Below are positions 8,339 to 16,748 of a stretch of 41,472 bases of DNA, piece after piece. Position numbers and translations under genes: made by a program. The notes below the pieces were generated by a model. The model ran no database searches, had not been told where the DNA came from, and saw nothing but the letters and a program-made list of their open reading frames with translations. Source of the DNA: an uncultured Lachnospiraceae bacterium. Its GTDB lineage: Bacteria > Bacillota > Clostridia > Lachnospirales > Lachnospiraceae. The stretch lies in the NCBI GenBank assembly GCA_947626915.1, contig CANQUA010000025.1:1-41472 (forward strand), read 5' to 3'. Within the stretch, counting starts at the first letter, position 1; every line of letters begins with the position of its first letter.

Positions 8339-9124
8339 ATGAGTGGACTTTTGTTGGCTGCCGGCGTGATCGGCGCGATCGGTATCGTCATCGGCGTGCT
8401 TCTGGGGATCGCCAGCGAGAAATTTAAAGTGGAAGTGGATGAGAAGGAAATGCTCGTCCGTGCGGAGCTGCCCGGCAATAACTGCGGCGGCTGCGGATAT
8501 CCGGGCTGCGACGGCCTGGCCGACGCCATCGCCAAGGGGAAAGCTCCGGTCAACGCCTGCCCGGTGGGAGGCCCCGCTGTGGCGGCCAAGATCGGCGCGA
8601 TCATGGGCGTGGACGCCGGCGGCGCGGTGAAGAAGGTCGCTTTTGTCCGCTGCAAGGGCACCTGCGACAAGACCCGGGTGCAGTACAATTATTACGGCGC
8701 GGACGACTGCCGGATGATCTCGGTGGTGCCCGGGGCCGGCGAGAAAGCCTGTTCCTACGGCTGCATGGGTTACGGTTCCTGCGTGAAGGTCTGCGCTTTT
8801 GACGCGATCCATGTAGTGGACGGCGTGGCGGTCGTCGATAAGGAGAAGTGCGTGGCCTGCGGCAAGTGCGTGGCGGCCTGCCCCAACCATCTGATCGAGC
8901 TGGTGCCCTACGACGCGCCCCATCTGGTCCAGTGTTCTTCCCACGATAAGGGCAAGGACGTCAAGGCCAAATGCGAGAACGGCTGCATCGCCTGCACGCT
9001 CTGCACGAGGCAGTGCGAGTTCGACGCGATCCATGTGGTGGATTCGCTGGCGGCGATCGATTATGACAAATGTACGGGCTGCGGCAAGTGCGCGGCGAAA
9101 TGCCCGTCGAAGATCATTGTGTAG
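8339..9124 (+). CDS. rnfB: Rnf complex ferredoxin-like subunit RnfB
   Basis: A 261-residue entry subunit that accepts electrons from reduced ferredoxin. It has an N-terminal membrane anchor (residues ~4-24), then a CGGCGYPGC cluster (C49, C52, C57, with a further Cys near 74) of the RnfB 4Fe-4S domain. Several ferredoxin motifs follow: CSYGCMGYGSCVKVC, CVACGKCVAACP, CENGCIACTLCTRQC and CTGCGKCAAKCP. TAAGGAGG precedes the ATG. It is the last gene of the operon; a terminator-bearing repeat element lies about 90 bases downstream. Confidence 0.96.
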   Translation: MSGLLLAAGVIGAIGIVIGVLLGIASEKFKVEVDEKEMLVRAELPGNNCGGCGYPGCDGLADAIAKGKAPVNACPVGGPAVAAKIGAIMGVDAGGAVKKVAFVRCKGTCDKTRVQYNYYGADDCRMISVVPGAGEKACSYGCMGYGSCVKVCAFDAIHVVDGVAVVDKEKCVACGKCVAACPNHLIELVPYDAPHLVQCSSHDKGKDVKAKCENGCIACTLCTRQCEFDAIHVVDSLAAIDYDKCTGCGKCAAKCPSKIIV

Positions 9125-9211
9125 GAAAGATGGAATTTTAGGCCGGAAAGCCGGTATTAGCCGCCGTATCTGTCAGCGGCCGGCCATTGTCCCGATTGGG
9201 GGACGAAATAA

Positions 9212-9360
9212 AAGGGGCTGCTGCAAAATAGAATGGCGCAAAAAAACGCCTGATAGTTAGCGGGAGAAAGCATATCAGATTTATGTTTTCCCCCGCTGTT
9301 TTTAACTTTTTATGTGCCCCATTTCTGCATAAACTGTATTTTGCAGCCGCCGCCCCCTTG
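9212..9360 (+). repeat. Palindromic repeat element, copy A, with an internal terminator hairpin
   Basis: The ends are inverted repeats: GGGGCTGCTGCAAAATA from 9214 pairs with TATTTTGCAGCCGCCGCCCC from 9338. In the middle, AGCGGGAGAAA pairs with TTTTCCCCCGCT, followed by GTTTTTAAC, a terminator-like structure on the plus strand. A second copy with the same layout lies at 36185-36318. The element has no coding capacity and resembles a non-autonomous MITE or extragenic palindrome. It probably ends the rnf transcript. Confidence 0.8.
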
Positions 9361-9451
9361 CCGCTGACTTTGTAATTTGAGCGTGGGAATTGCCTGCCCT
9401 GCAGCGTTTTTTCTTTTCTGCCGCTGGGAGATGGCTGAGCCATGAATGATA

Positions 9452-9497
9452 AGAGCCGATGTCCTGTGAGATATCATCTTACAAAAGCATCGGCTCT
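9452..9497 (-). terminator. Hairpin downstream of the minus-strand XRE operon
   Basis: AGAGCCGATG (9452-9461) and CATCGGCTCT (9488-9497) form a 10-bp stem. An inner imperfect stem, TGTGAGAT/ATCTTACA, extends it. The minus strand lacks a clean T-run after the stem, so termination is likely but not certain. Confidence 0.55.
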
Positions 9498-9515
9498 GCG
9501 TCTGTGCGCCCGGCT

Positions 9516-9758
9516 CTATGATTGTTTTTCAGCTGCCTTATCTTTCTTAAACTGCGTATCGCCGCAGGAACTTTTCTCTCTCCTGCGCAGCCGGCTGAAG
9601 AGCGTCGTCATGAGCATGGGCAGGGCGAGCAGCTTTGCGGGATGCGTCTCGGCGATAAAGCGGATGGGACAGTTTTCCCCCAGGAGGATCCCGATCAGTA
9701 CCGATCCCCAGAGGATCAAACAAATATCCTCAAGGGCGGTATACAATTTAAGCTTCAT
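9516..9758 (-). CDS. Small membrane protein of unknown function
   Basis: An 80-residue protein with two hydrophobic stretches (about residues 11-30 and 43-55) and a basic, charged C-terminus. It has a strong ribosome binding site, AAGGAGGG on the minus strand (9766-9773), eight bases before the ATG. It overlaps the end of the upstream XRE-type gene by 11 bases, so the two are translated as a pair. I do not recognise a family. Pairing with a membrane-anchored regulator suggests a shared stress or envelope role, which is inference. Confidence 0.75.
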   Translation of the reverse strand: MKLKLYTALEDICLILWGSVLIGILLGENCPIRFIAETHPAKLLALPMLMTTLFSRLRRREKSSCGDTQFKKDKAAEKQS

Positions 9759-10281
9759 CCGAGCGCCCTCCTTGCGAAATGCGCTTCCATAAACGGAGCT
9801 TCGCGGCCCTTAGCTTCGCGCCATAACGGCTGGTGAAGATTGCTGCGGTGATGAGCGCGCCCGTCACAAGGCCCAGGACTGCGCTTGCGATCGCTTCATA
9901 AGGCTGCGTATCCATAAGCTCCGAGGAATCGATCACTATGCAGACGGCCATCCCCACAAGCCCCGCAAGGCAGACAATGTGCAGTCTCTTAATGAGGGAT
10001 TCCTTTTCAGTAATGTTGTAATCTGCAATCTTCATTAATGTTTCTTCTTCGTATTTGTCCATGCTTCTGTCTTTCCTTTCTCCATCTAAAATTTCTCCGA
10101 TTTCCACAGTGTAAATCTTCGACATCTGAATAAGCAGATCAAAATCCGGCATCGTCGCGCCGTTTTCCCAGCGGGAAACGCTGCGGTTGGATACGCCCAG
10201 CATTTCCGCAAGCTGCTCCTGCGTCAATGCTTTTTCACTGCGAAGCTCTTTAAGAAATTTTCCGACTTTTTGCTGATCCAT
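9748..10281 (-). CDS. XRE-family regulator with two C-terminal membrane helices
   Basis: A 177-residue protein. Residues ~5-60 are a helix-turn-helix of the XRE/Cro type (LTQEQLAEMLGVSNRSVSRW). Two hydrophobic segments follow (about 100-120 and 135-157), so the DNA-binding domain is probably tethered to the membrane. The start is ATG at 10279-10281, preceded by AAAGGGG. The start region has been tandemly duplicated (37 bp): a second ribosome binding site plus ATG lies just upstream but out of frame. The gene is divergent from another XRE regulator at 10667. Confidence 0.88.
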   Translation of the reverse strand: MDQQKVGKFLKELRSEKALTQEQLAEMLGVSNRSVSRWENGATMPDFDLLIQMSKIYTVEIGEILDGERKDRSMDKYEEETLMKIADYNITEKESLIKRLHIVCLAGLVGMAVCIVIDSSELMDTQPYEAIASAVLGLVTGALITAAIFTSRYGAKLRAAKLRLWKRISQGGRSDEA

Positions 10282-10326
10282 GATGTGTTGATCCCCTTTC
10301 GTCTTTTTGCTGATCCATGATGTGTT
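10266..10326. repeat. 37-bp direct duplication of a translation start region
   Basis: A 24-base block (start CTTTTTGCTGATCC, end ATGATGTGTT) occurs at 10266-10289 and at 10303-10326. On the minus strand each copy contains an AAAGGGG ribosome binding site and ATGGATCAGCAAAAA. Because 37 is not a multiple of three, only the copy nearer the gene is in frame. Confidence 0.92.
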
Positions 10327-10594
10327 CACCCCTTTCATGTTCAGAATAGCGCATCGGGCGGGAAAAGTACAGGACAGAGGCTGAGAATGATGCCAATTAC
10401 ACAGAGGCGAAGCCGCAAAGATCTTCAAAATTTTGGAAAAGGTTTGGAAATCCGGAAAGGACAGATTGCCGGTGCGCCTGGCCGGGCATATTTTTTACGA
10501 TCGCTGCGGAATGGATCTTTCCGGGGCGAGTGAAGTACGGGCAAGTAAAGTATAAAAATCAAGCGGCGGTTGATTTTGCTCCAGTCTGCGTCCA

Positions 10595-10623
10595 TTGAAA
10601 TCAATTTGCAGGCGATTTATAAT
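10595..10623 (+). promoter_or_regulatory. Sigma-A promoter of the XRE/ABC operon
   Basis: TTGAAA at 10595-10600 and TATAAT at 10618-10623 have a 17-base spacer. The remainder of the 385-base gap between the divergent regulators (10282-10666) shows the duplication above and no gene. Confidence 0.8.
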
Positions 10624-10666
10624 TAAATCGCAGCTTGACAAACAGATCGAACACAGGGAGGGAAAC

Positions 10667-11530
10667 ATGGATATTGCCATAATCAGCAGCCAGATACAGA
10701 AATTCAGGAAACAGCTGGGGATGACCCAGAAAGAGCTGGGCGTGGCGATCGGAGTCAGCACCCAGGCGGTGTCTCAGTGGGAAAATGGCGGCGCGCCGGA
10801 TGTGTCGCTGCTGCCCGCGATCGCGGACAAGCTGGGCGTCACGGTGGACGCGCTTTTCGGACGCGAGGGAGGAGAAGTGCGGGACATGACGGAGACGCTG
10901 ACCGGGTGGCTGCGTTCAAAGACAAAAGACAGGCGGTTCTCGGATCTGACGCGGCTTTTGTGGGAGTCTACCATGCGTATGGTCGTGGGCGGCAGCGGGC
11001 CCAGGATCGAATATCCCAAAAGCTGCCGGCTCTATGACGGGGACCTGGCCGACGGGATACTGCTGCGGCTGATCGTGCAGACGGACGACGGGTCCATCGT
11101 AGGGGTGGGCGCGGAGGATATGTCCTATATGTGTGTGTTTCCGAAGCCGGAAGCGGGATTTGACGCGTTTCTTTTGTCCAGCGACGTTTACCGGGAACTG
11201 TTTTCGGTTTTGTGCCTGCCCGGGGCGCTGGAGCTTCTCCGGTGGTTCAGCGGGACGGCCAAACACAGGCTTTTTGCCGTCGGGGCTGCGGCGAAACGTG
11301 CCGGGGTCGGTCTGGAGGACGCGAAAAATGCGTTGGAAGCCATGACGAAAGCGGGAATTTTTACGAGCCGCGAGCTGGAGCTGGAGGACGGGCCCGTGAC
11401 CGCTTACATGCTGGAGGACGACTCGGCCGTGGTGCCGTTTTTGCAGTTTGCCGGCTGGCTCCGGGGCGAACTGTCCATGACGTATCGGGACGAGCGCACG
11501 AGCGCAGGTTACGCGAAATGGGGGAAGTGA
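10667..11530 (+). CDS. XRE-family transcriptional regulator
   Basis: A 287-residue protein. Residues ~7-62 are an XRE helix-turn-helix (MTQKELGVAIGVSTQAVSQWENG). The remaining ~220 residues have no domain I can name; they look like a folded sensor region. AGGGAGGG before the ATG at 10667 sets the start; an upstream in-frame ATG at 10595 falls on the promoter itself. It is followed after six bases by an ABC exporter gene, so it probably controls that transporter. Confidence 0.85.
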   Translation: MDIAIISSQIQKFRKQLGMTQKELGVAIGVSTQAVSQWENGGAPDVSLLPAIADKLGVTVDALFGREGGEVRDMTETLTGWLRSKTKDRRFSDLTRLLWESTMRMVVGGSGPRIEYPKSCRLYDGDLADGILLRLIVQTDDGSIVGVGAEDMSYMCVFPKPEAGFDAFLLSSDVYRELFSVLCLPGALELLRWFSGTAKHRLFAVGAAAKRAGVGLEDAKNALEAMTKAGIFTSRELELEDGPVTAYMLEDDSAVVPFLQFAGWLRGELSMTYRDERTSAGYAKWGK

Positions 11531-11536
11531 TAAGAG

Positions 11537-13247
11537 ATGAGAAAGAATGATTCTGCCCGGCCGTATATCCGGGCGCTTTACAGGAAAAACCATCTGCGTT
11601 TCCTGGCCGCGGCGGTCCTGGGCAGCGCGATGCAGCTGGAGATTTTGTTCGTTTCCTGGGTTTTGGGAGAAGTGCTGGACGTGATCGCGGCCGGGGACGC
11701 CGGGAGGCTGTGGGAAGTGCTTCGTCTCGTCGCCGTCTCGGCGGCTGTCATGCTGGCGTTGAATCTTACGTATGAACGGCTCCGCGCGGAATGTTTGCGC
11801 CGGGCGGCGGTGCAGTACAAGGAAGCGGCCTTTGCGGCCATTTCCCGGAAGTCCATCCATGCGTTTTCCAGGGAGAATACAGGGCGCTATATCGCCTTGC
11901 TGACAAGCGACGCGGAAAAGATACAGGAAAATTATCTGGCCGCCGCGCTCTGGCTGATCCCCCAGCCCTTTTTGATCCTGGGGATGCTGTGGATGAGGCT
12001 GCGGCTGAGCCCAATGCTTACGCTGGCGACGCTTTTCTTCCTGGTCCTGCCCGTCGCGGGAGCCATGGTCCTGGCGCCGGAGCTGACCCGGCGGGAGCGT
12101 GCGGCCAGCGACGCCAACGAGCGCTTCGTCGGGAAGATAAAGGATCTGCTTTCCGGCTTTTCCGTCATCAAGAGTTTCAAGGCGGAGGAAGAGACGGGGC
12201 GGGTTTTCGCGGCCGAAAACGCCGCTCTTGAAAACAGGCGGTTTCGCAGCCGGTGGTGGGAGGGATTGCTGGGCAGCACGGCCCAGGCGCTGGGCCTCGT
12301 GACGCAGTTCGGCATTTTCTTTACCGGCGCGTATCTGTCCCTCGTCCGCGGAAGCGTCACAGCCGGTACGGTGCTGATCTTTGTCAATCTCAGCGGGAAC
12401 CTGCTGAATCCCGTCCAGACGATGCCCAAATATCTGGCGGCGCGCAGGGCGGCGCGGGGGCTGATCGGGAAGCTGGCGGATATGGCGCAGGAGAATGGGT
12501 CCCGCACGGGTGAAACGGTGGAACCGGCGGTGCGGGATTCCATTTCGCTGGAACATCTGACGTTCGGTTATGAGCCGGACAAGCCGGTCCTGAAAGATCT
12601 GAATCTCCGTTTCGCGGCCGGGAAGAAATACGCGCTGGTGGGGGCCTCCGGTTCGGGTAAAAGTACGCTTTTAAATCTGCTTATGGGCGCTTATGACGGG
12701 TATGAGGGGAGCCTCACCGTGGACGGCCGGGAGATCCGCGATATAGATCCCGACAGTCTCTACGATCTGATGAGCCTGATCGAACAAAACGTATTCATTT
12801 TTGACGATACGCTTCGGCGGAATATCACGATGTTCCGGGAATTTCCGGCGGCGGAGGTGGAGAGTGCCGCAAAGCGGGCGGGTCTTTCCGAACTGATGCG
12901 CGGCCGCGGCGCGGATTACCCATGCGGCGAGAACGGTTCCGGGCTTTCCGGCAGAGAGCGGCAGAGGATCTCCATGGGCCCTGCTGCGGAAAACGCCGGT
13001 GCTGCTGCTGGACGAGGCCACGGCGGCGCTGGACAATCAGACGGCGTTTTCGGTCACCGAGTCGATCCTGGATCTGGAGGGACTGACGCGGCTCGTCGTG
13101 ACCCACCGCCTGGAGGGAGCGCTCTTTTCAAAGTATGACGAGATCTTTGTCCTGCGCGACGGCAGGCTGGCGGAGCGGGGAACGTTCGATCAGCTGATGA
13201 ACGGAAAAGGATATTTTTACTCTCTTTATACCATCGGAAATGTGTGA
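11537..13247 (+). pseudogene. ABC exporter (membrane domain plus ATPase), interrupted by a frameshift
   Basis: This is an ABC exporter half-transporter of about 570 residues: a membrane domain with several helices (residues ~20-310), then an ATPase domain. Walker A is GASGSGKST (near 373-381), the signature is LSGRERQR, and Walker B is VLLLDEAT. Directly after RISM (ATG 12974-12976) only one base separates the two reading frames, where family members have Ala-Arg. About five bases are therefore missing at a GGCCC-rich spot (12977-12980), and the reading continues in another frame from 12978 to the stop at 13245-13247. As written, the protein loses Walker B, so it should be inactive. A sequencing or assembly error is a real alternative, because both parts are otherwise well conserved. 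Confidence 0.85.
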
Positions 13248-13252
13248 TAATG

Positions 13253-13295
13253 AAAAAAGGCTGACGCTTCTTTGCGGGGGAGCGTCAGCCTTTTT
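13253..13295. terminator. Bidirectional terminator
   Basis: AAAAAAGGCTGACGCT (13253-13268) pairs with AGCGTCAGCCTTTTT (13281-13295), giving A- and T-tracts on either side. It serves the ABC gene from the left and the NusG-domain gene from the right, and overlaps the end of the latter. Confidence 0.92.
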
Positions 13296-13635
13296 CATCG
13301 CCTATGATCTCCGCGGTCATACGGTTGGGCAGGCAGATGATCATTTCGCCGGTGCGGCGGATCCGGCCCTGATGGACGCAGAGCTTGTCGGGGCAGGAGG
13401 CTTCCTCGACCCAGGCCTGGCCGTCCCGGACGATCAGGCGATTGGTTCCGCCGGCGTATCCGGGGATCAGATATTCTGTGTCCTGATCCAGGTCAAAGCG
13501 CGCGATCTCCTGTCCGTCTACGCTTACGGACACGCAGACGGCCGCGCCGCGGTGCAGCCATAGTCCGGCTCCGCAGCAGGCGGCGGCAAGCACGAAGATG
13601 GCGGCGATCAGGGACAGACTGCGTTTTGAGGGCAT
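13285..13635 (-). CDS. NusG domain II-containing membrane-anchored protein
   Basis: A 116-residue protein with one N-terminal membrane helix (about residues 8-27) and a small beta domain ending in CPDKLCVHQGRIRRTGEMIICLPNR, the hallmark of the NusG_II family. Members of this family often neighbour Gx-transporter and redox/flavin genes in Clostridia, as here. The ATG at 13633 follows AAAAGGAGG. The molecular function is not established; the cysteine pair near the C-terminus is conserved in the family. Confidence 0.85.
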   Translation of the reverse strand: MPSKRSLSLIAAIFVLAAACCGAGLWLHRGAAVCVSVSVDGQEIARFDLDQDTEYLIPGYAGGTNRLIVRDGQAWVEEASCPDKLCVHQGRIRRTGEMIICLPNRMTAEIIGDEKG

Positions 13636-13787
13636 TGTTTGAGGCCTCCTTTTGAAGTTTTTGTGGGAATGGAACCGGTTTGTCAGGTTATTATTTTAGC
13701 ATAAAACAGGGGTGAGGGGAAGTCCTTTTCGGGAGGCGGTCAGGGACAGCTGCGCTGCTGTTTCGCGGCGGCCGGGGAAAGGGGGGC

Positions 13788-14038
13788 TTAGCGGAGAACT
13801 GGAAGCGGAGGTTAGGGGAAGCTGGCTTTGGCGGAGAAATGGGGGCGACAGTCAGGGAAGCCGGCCTTAGCGGAGAAATGGAAGAGTTGGCCAGGGAAGT
13901 CAGCCTTAGCGGAGAACTGGAAGCGTCGGCCAGAGAAGCCAGCTTTAGCGGAGAACTGGAAGCGTCGGTCAAGGAAGCCGGTCTTAGCGGAGAACAGGAA
14001 GCGGCGATTAGGAAAGTCGGCCTTAGCGGAAAACTGAA
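13788..14038. repeat. 39-bp minisatellite between the divergent NusG_II and Gx genes
   Basis: The GCGGAGAA block recurs at 13791, 13831, 13870, 13909, 13948, 13987 and (degenerate) 14026, a period of 39 bases after a first step of 40. Units vary by substitutions. It is upstream of the probable Gx promoter, so it is most likely untranslated, although a 13-residue repeat can be read in several frames. Confidence 0.9.
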
Positions 14039-14129
14039 ACAGCAGTCCGAAAAGGGAACGATCGATTCTGTGATTAGGTTCGGAAGAAACCGAACGAAAC
14101 GGAGAACTGGCAAAATGCGCGGCGGATTC

Positions 14130-14158
14130 TTGCATGATGGCGGCGTCTGTGGTAAGAT
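14130..14158 (+). promoter_or_regulatory. Possible promoter of the Gx transporter gene
   Basis: TTGCAT at 14130-14135 and TAAGAT at 14153-14158 are separated by 17 bases, about 35 bases before the start codon. The match to consensus is moderate. Confidence 0.45.
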
Positions 14159-14192
14159 AAATGGGAAAGAACGGCTGGTTAGGAGGAACAGG

Positions 14193-14798
14193 ATGGGAGC
14201 GCGGGGGATTGCGGCGAAAACGGCGCTTTATGGAATGCTGGTGGGATTGGCGTTTATTCTCAGTTACGTGGAAGCCATGATCCCGCTGCCGCTGCCGATT
14301 CCCGGCGTGAAGCTGGGCTTGGCCAATCTGGTGACCATTGTGGGACTCTATACCGTGGGAGCGGCCGGGGCTGCGGCGGTGTCGCTGGTGCGTATCGTGC
14401 TGGCGGGTTTTACGTTCGGCAATACGTTCAGTATGCTGTACGGCCTGGCGGGCGGCGCGGTCAGCCTGCTTTTGATGGTGTCGGCGAAAAAACGGGGCTG
14501 GTTCGATTCGATGGGCGTCAGTATTCTGGGCGGCGTCGGGCATAACGTCGGACAGCTGGCGGTGGCGGCCTGGGTGACGCGGACCGCGGGCGTGTTTTAT
14601 TATCTCCCGGTTCTGCTGATCGCCGGCTGCGCGGCGGGAGCGGTGATCGGGCTTCTGGGCGGGCTGGTGACGGCGCGGATCGGCAAAGCGGTTTCCGGTC
14701 CCGGCGAAAGACGCGAGCAGCGGGAAGCTGAAACCGGCAGCGGGGAAAGCGAACGGGAAACAGTCCGGACGGCTCCTGATGCAGACCGCGGGCAGTAA
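14193..14798 (+). CDS. Gx transporter family protein (Hpre_diP_synt_I family)
   Basis: A 201-residue protein with about five membrane helices. The first ~170 residues match the family often labelled heptaprenyl diphosphate synthase component I: an N-terminal helix ending in YVEAMIPLPLPIPGVKLGLAN, then a FTFGNTFSMLYGLAGG segment. Resemblance to ECF-type substrate-binding membrane proteins suggests a transport role. The last ~30 residues are a charged tail rich in E/R that is not part of the family, and its DNA is duplicated 94 bases downstream. AGGAGG (14181-14186) sets the start at 14193; upstream in-frame codons run through the minisatellite and are unlikely to be used. Confidence 0.85.
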   Translation: MGARGIAAKTALYGMLVGLAFILSYVEAMIPLPLPIPGVKLGLANLVTIVGLYTVGAAGAAAVSLVRIVLAGFTFGNTFSMLYGLAGGAVSLLLMVSAKKRGWFDSMGVSILGGVGHNVGQLAVAAWVTRTAGVFYYLPVLLIAGCAAGAVIGLLGGLVTARIGKAVSGPGERREQREAETGSGESERETVRTAPDADRGQ

Positions 14799-14880
14799 GT
14801 AGCTGATACTGCGGCGGGAAAATGGAGCCGGAGACAAGAAAAACGAACGGGAAACGGCCCGGACAGCACCCGGCGCAGGA
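14739..14880. repeat. 94-bp imperfect duplication spanning the Gx gene 3' end
   Basis: CGAACGGGAAAC followed by a similar CCGGAC-rich stretch occurs at 14750 (inside the gene) and again at 14844 (after its stop). The gene's 3' end has been copied into the intergenic region, as in the 70-bp array at 727. Confidence 0.7.
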
Positions 14881-14951
14881 TGCGGCGGTGACCGGCGGTG
14901 CGGCGGACCCGGGGCAGGCCCCCCATAAGCCTCCAAAACAGCGGGAACAGG

Positions 14952-15150
14952 ACAGAAAAACGCCGGAAAAAGTCAGGCGGAGATGACAGAGCAGAAGAAC
15001 GCCGGGAAAAACCTGGCGGAAGCGACAGGACAGAAGAACGCCGGAAAAAAGTCAGGCGGAAATGACAGGACAGAAAAACGCCGGAAAAAAGTCAGGCGGA
15101 GATGACAGGACAGAAAAACGCCGGAAAAAGCCGGGCGGAAATGACAGAAC
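14952..15150. repeat. 39/40-bp minisatellite upstream of galT
   Basis: The CGCCGG block occurs at 14961, 15000, 15039, 15079 and 15119. The unit reads roughly CGCCGGAAAAAAGTCAGGCG followed by GAAATGACAGGACAGAAAAA. The last unit runs into the galT ribosome binding site. Most of the 366-base gap 14799-15164 is this array and the preceding duplication. Confidence 0.92.
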
Positions 15151-15164
15151 AGGAGGAACATACT

Positions 15165-16739
15165 ATGGTGTATGACGCGATTGCGAAATTGGTACAGTAC
15201 GGGATTGATGCGGGGCTGATCCGGGAGACGGACCGGATCTACGCGGCGAACCGGATCCTGCAGGTGATGCAGATGGATGAGTACGAGGCGCCGGAGGCGG
15301 ACGGCGGCAGCACCGGGACAGGAACCGGCAGCGAAGCGAAAAGCACGGCCGCGGACGGCAGCCGGCCTTACTATGCGGGGCTGGAGGCGACGCTGGCGGA
15401 GCTTCTGGATTACGCGGCGGAGACCGGCGCATTGAAGGAGAATACGGTGACTTACCGGGATCTGTTCGACACGAAGCTGATGAACTGCCTGATGCCGATG
15501 CCCCATGAGGTGGCGGATACGTTCTGGAAGCTGTACGAGGAATCGCCGGAGAAAGCCACGGATTATTTTTATAAGCTGAGCCAGGATTCGGATTATATCC
15601 GGCGCTATCGTGTGAAAAAGGATATGAAATGGGTCACGAAGACCAAATACGGCGACCTGGATATCACCGTGAACCTGTCGAAGCCGGAGAAGGATCCGAA
15701 AGCCATCGCGGCGGCCAAGCTGGCGAAGCAGAGCGGCTATCCCAAATGCCTGCTCTGCATGGAGAATGTGGGCTACGCGGGGCGTGTGAACCATCCGGCC
15801 CGCGACAATCACCGGATCGTCTCGGTCACGATCAACGGCAGCCGCTGGGGGTTCCAGTATTCGCCTTATGTCTATTACAATGAGCACTGCATTGTGTTTA
15901 ACGGACAGCATGTGCCGATGAAGATCGAGCGGGCCGCATTTATCAAGCTGTTCGATTTCGTGAAGCTGTTCCCCCATTATTTCCTGGGTTCCAACGCGGA
16001 TCTGCCGATCGTCGGCGGTTCGATCCTGAGCCACGACCATTTCCAGGGCGGGCACTACACCTTTGCCATGGCGAAAGCGCCGGTGGAAAAATGGTATGAG
16101 AAGGCCGGATATGAGGATGTGGAAGCGGGAATCGTCTATTGGCCCATGTCGGTGCTGCGGCTGCGCTGCGAGGATTCAGACCGTCTGGTGGATCTGGCGA
16201 CGGAGGTATTGACGGCCTGGAGAGGGTATACCGACGAAGCGGCGTTCATTTACGCGGAGACGGACGGAGAGCCGCACAACACGATCACGCCGATCGCCCG
16301 GAAAAAGGACGGCAAATATGAACTGGATCTGGTGCTGCGCAATAATATCACGACGGAGGAATTCCCGCTGGGCGTTTATCATCCGCACCAGAACCTGCAT
16401 CATATCAAGAAAGAAAACATCGGCCTGATTGAGGTCATGGGCCTGGCCGTGCTTCCTGCCCGGCTGAAATCGGAGCTGGCGCTTTTGGGCGAGTATATCC
16501 TGGCCGGCAAAGACATTGCGTCGGAGGAATCCATTGCGAAGCACGCGGACTGGGCGGCGGAGTTCCTGCCCAAATACGACAGCATTACCCCGGACAATAT
16601 CCAGGACATCCTGAAGCAGGAAGTGGGACTGGTGTTTGAGAAAGTGCTGGAGGACGCCGGCGTCTACAAATGCACCGCTGAAGGCCGCGCCGCGTTCGGA
16701 AGTTTTTTGGCATCGGTGGGATTTGCGGAGAAAGACTGA
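15165..16739 (+). CDS. galT: UDP-glucose--hexose-1-phosphate uridylyltransferase, GalT type 2
   Basis: This 524-residue enzyme transfers UMP from UDP-glucose to galactose-1-phosphate in the Leloir pathway. Length and sequence fit the long GalT form of Firmicutes. The active-site region SNADLPIVGGSILSHDHFQGG (split here: SHDHFQGGHY at about 288-297) is intact; a histidine of this family carries the uridylyl intermediate. AGGAGG at 15151-15156 sets the ATG at 15165. In-frame ATGs upstream (15102, 15141) lie in the minisatellite. No galK or galE is visible nearby; GH35 and GH2 genes downstream could provide galactose. Confidence 0.93.
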   Translation: MVYDAIAKLVQYGIDAGLIRETDRIYAANRILQVMQMDEYEAPEADGGSTGTGTGSEAKSTAADGSRPYYAGLEATLAELLDYAAETGALKENTVTYRDLFDTKLMNCLMPMPHEVADTFWKLYEESPEKATDYFYKLSQDSDYIRRYRVKKDMKWVTKTKYGDLDITVNLSKPEKDPKAIAAAKLAKQSGYPKCLLCMENVGYAGRVNHPARDNHRIVSVTINGSRWGFQYSPYVYYNEHCIVFNGQHVPMKIERAAFIKLFDFVKLFPHYFLGSNADLPIVGGSILSHDHFQGGHYTFAMAKAPVEKWYEKAGYEDVEAGIVYWPMSVLRLRCEDSDRLVDLATEVLTAWRGYTDEAAFIYAETDGEPHNTITPIARKKDGKYELDLVLRNNITTEEFPLGVYHPHQNLHHIKKENIGLIEVMGLAVLPARLKSELALLGEYILAGKDIASEESIAKHADWAAEFLPKYDSITPDNIQDILKQEVGLVFEKVLEDAGVYKCTAEGRAAFGSFLASVGFAEKD

Positions 16740-16748
16740 GCGGGAGGA

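Noticed and set aside
13839-14192. N-terminal repeat extension of the Gx transporter
   Set aside because: The frame is open, but a strong AGGAGG and a probable promoter lie immediately before ATG 14193, and the family begins there.
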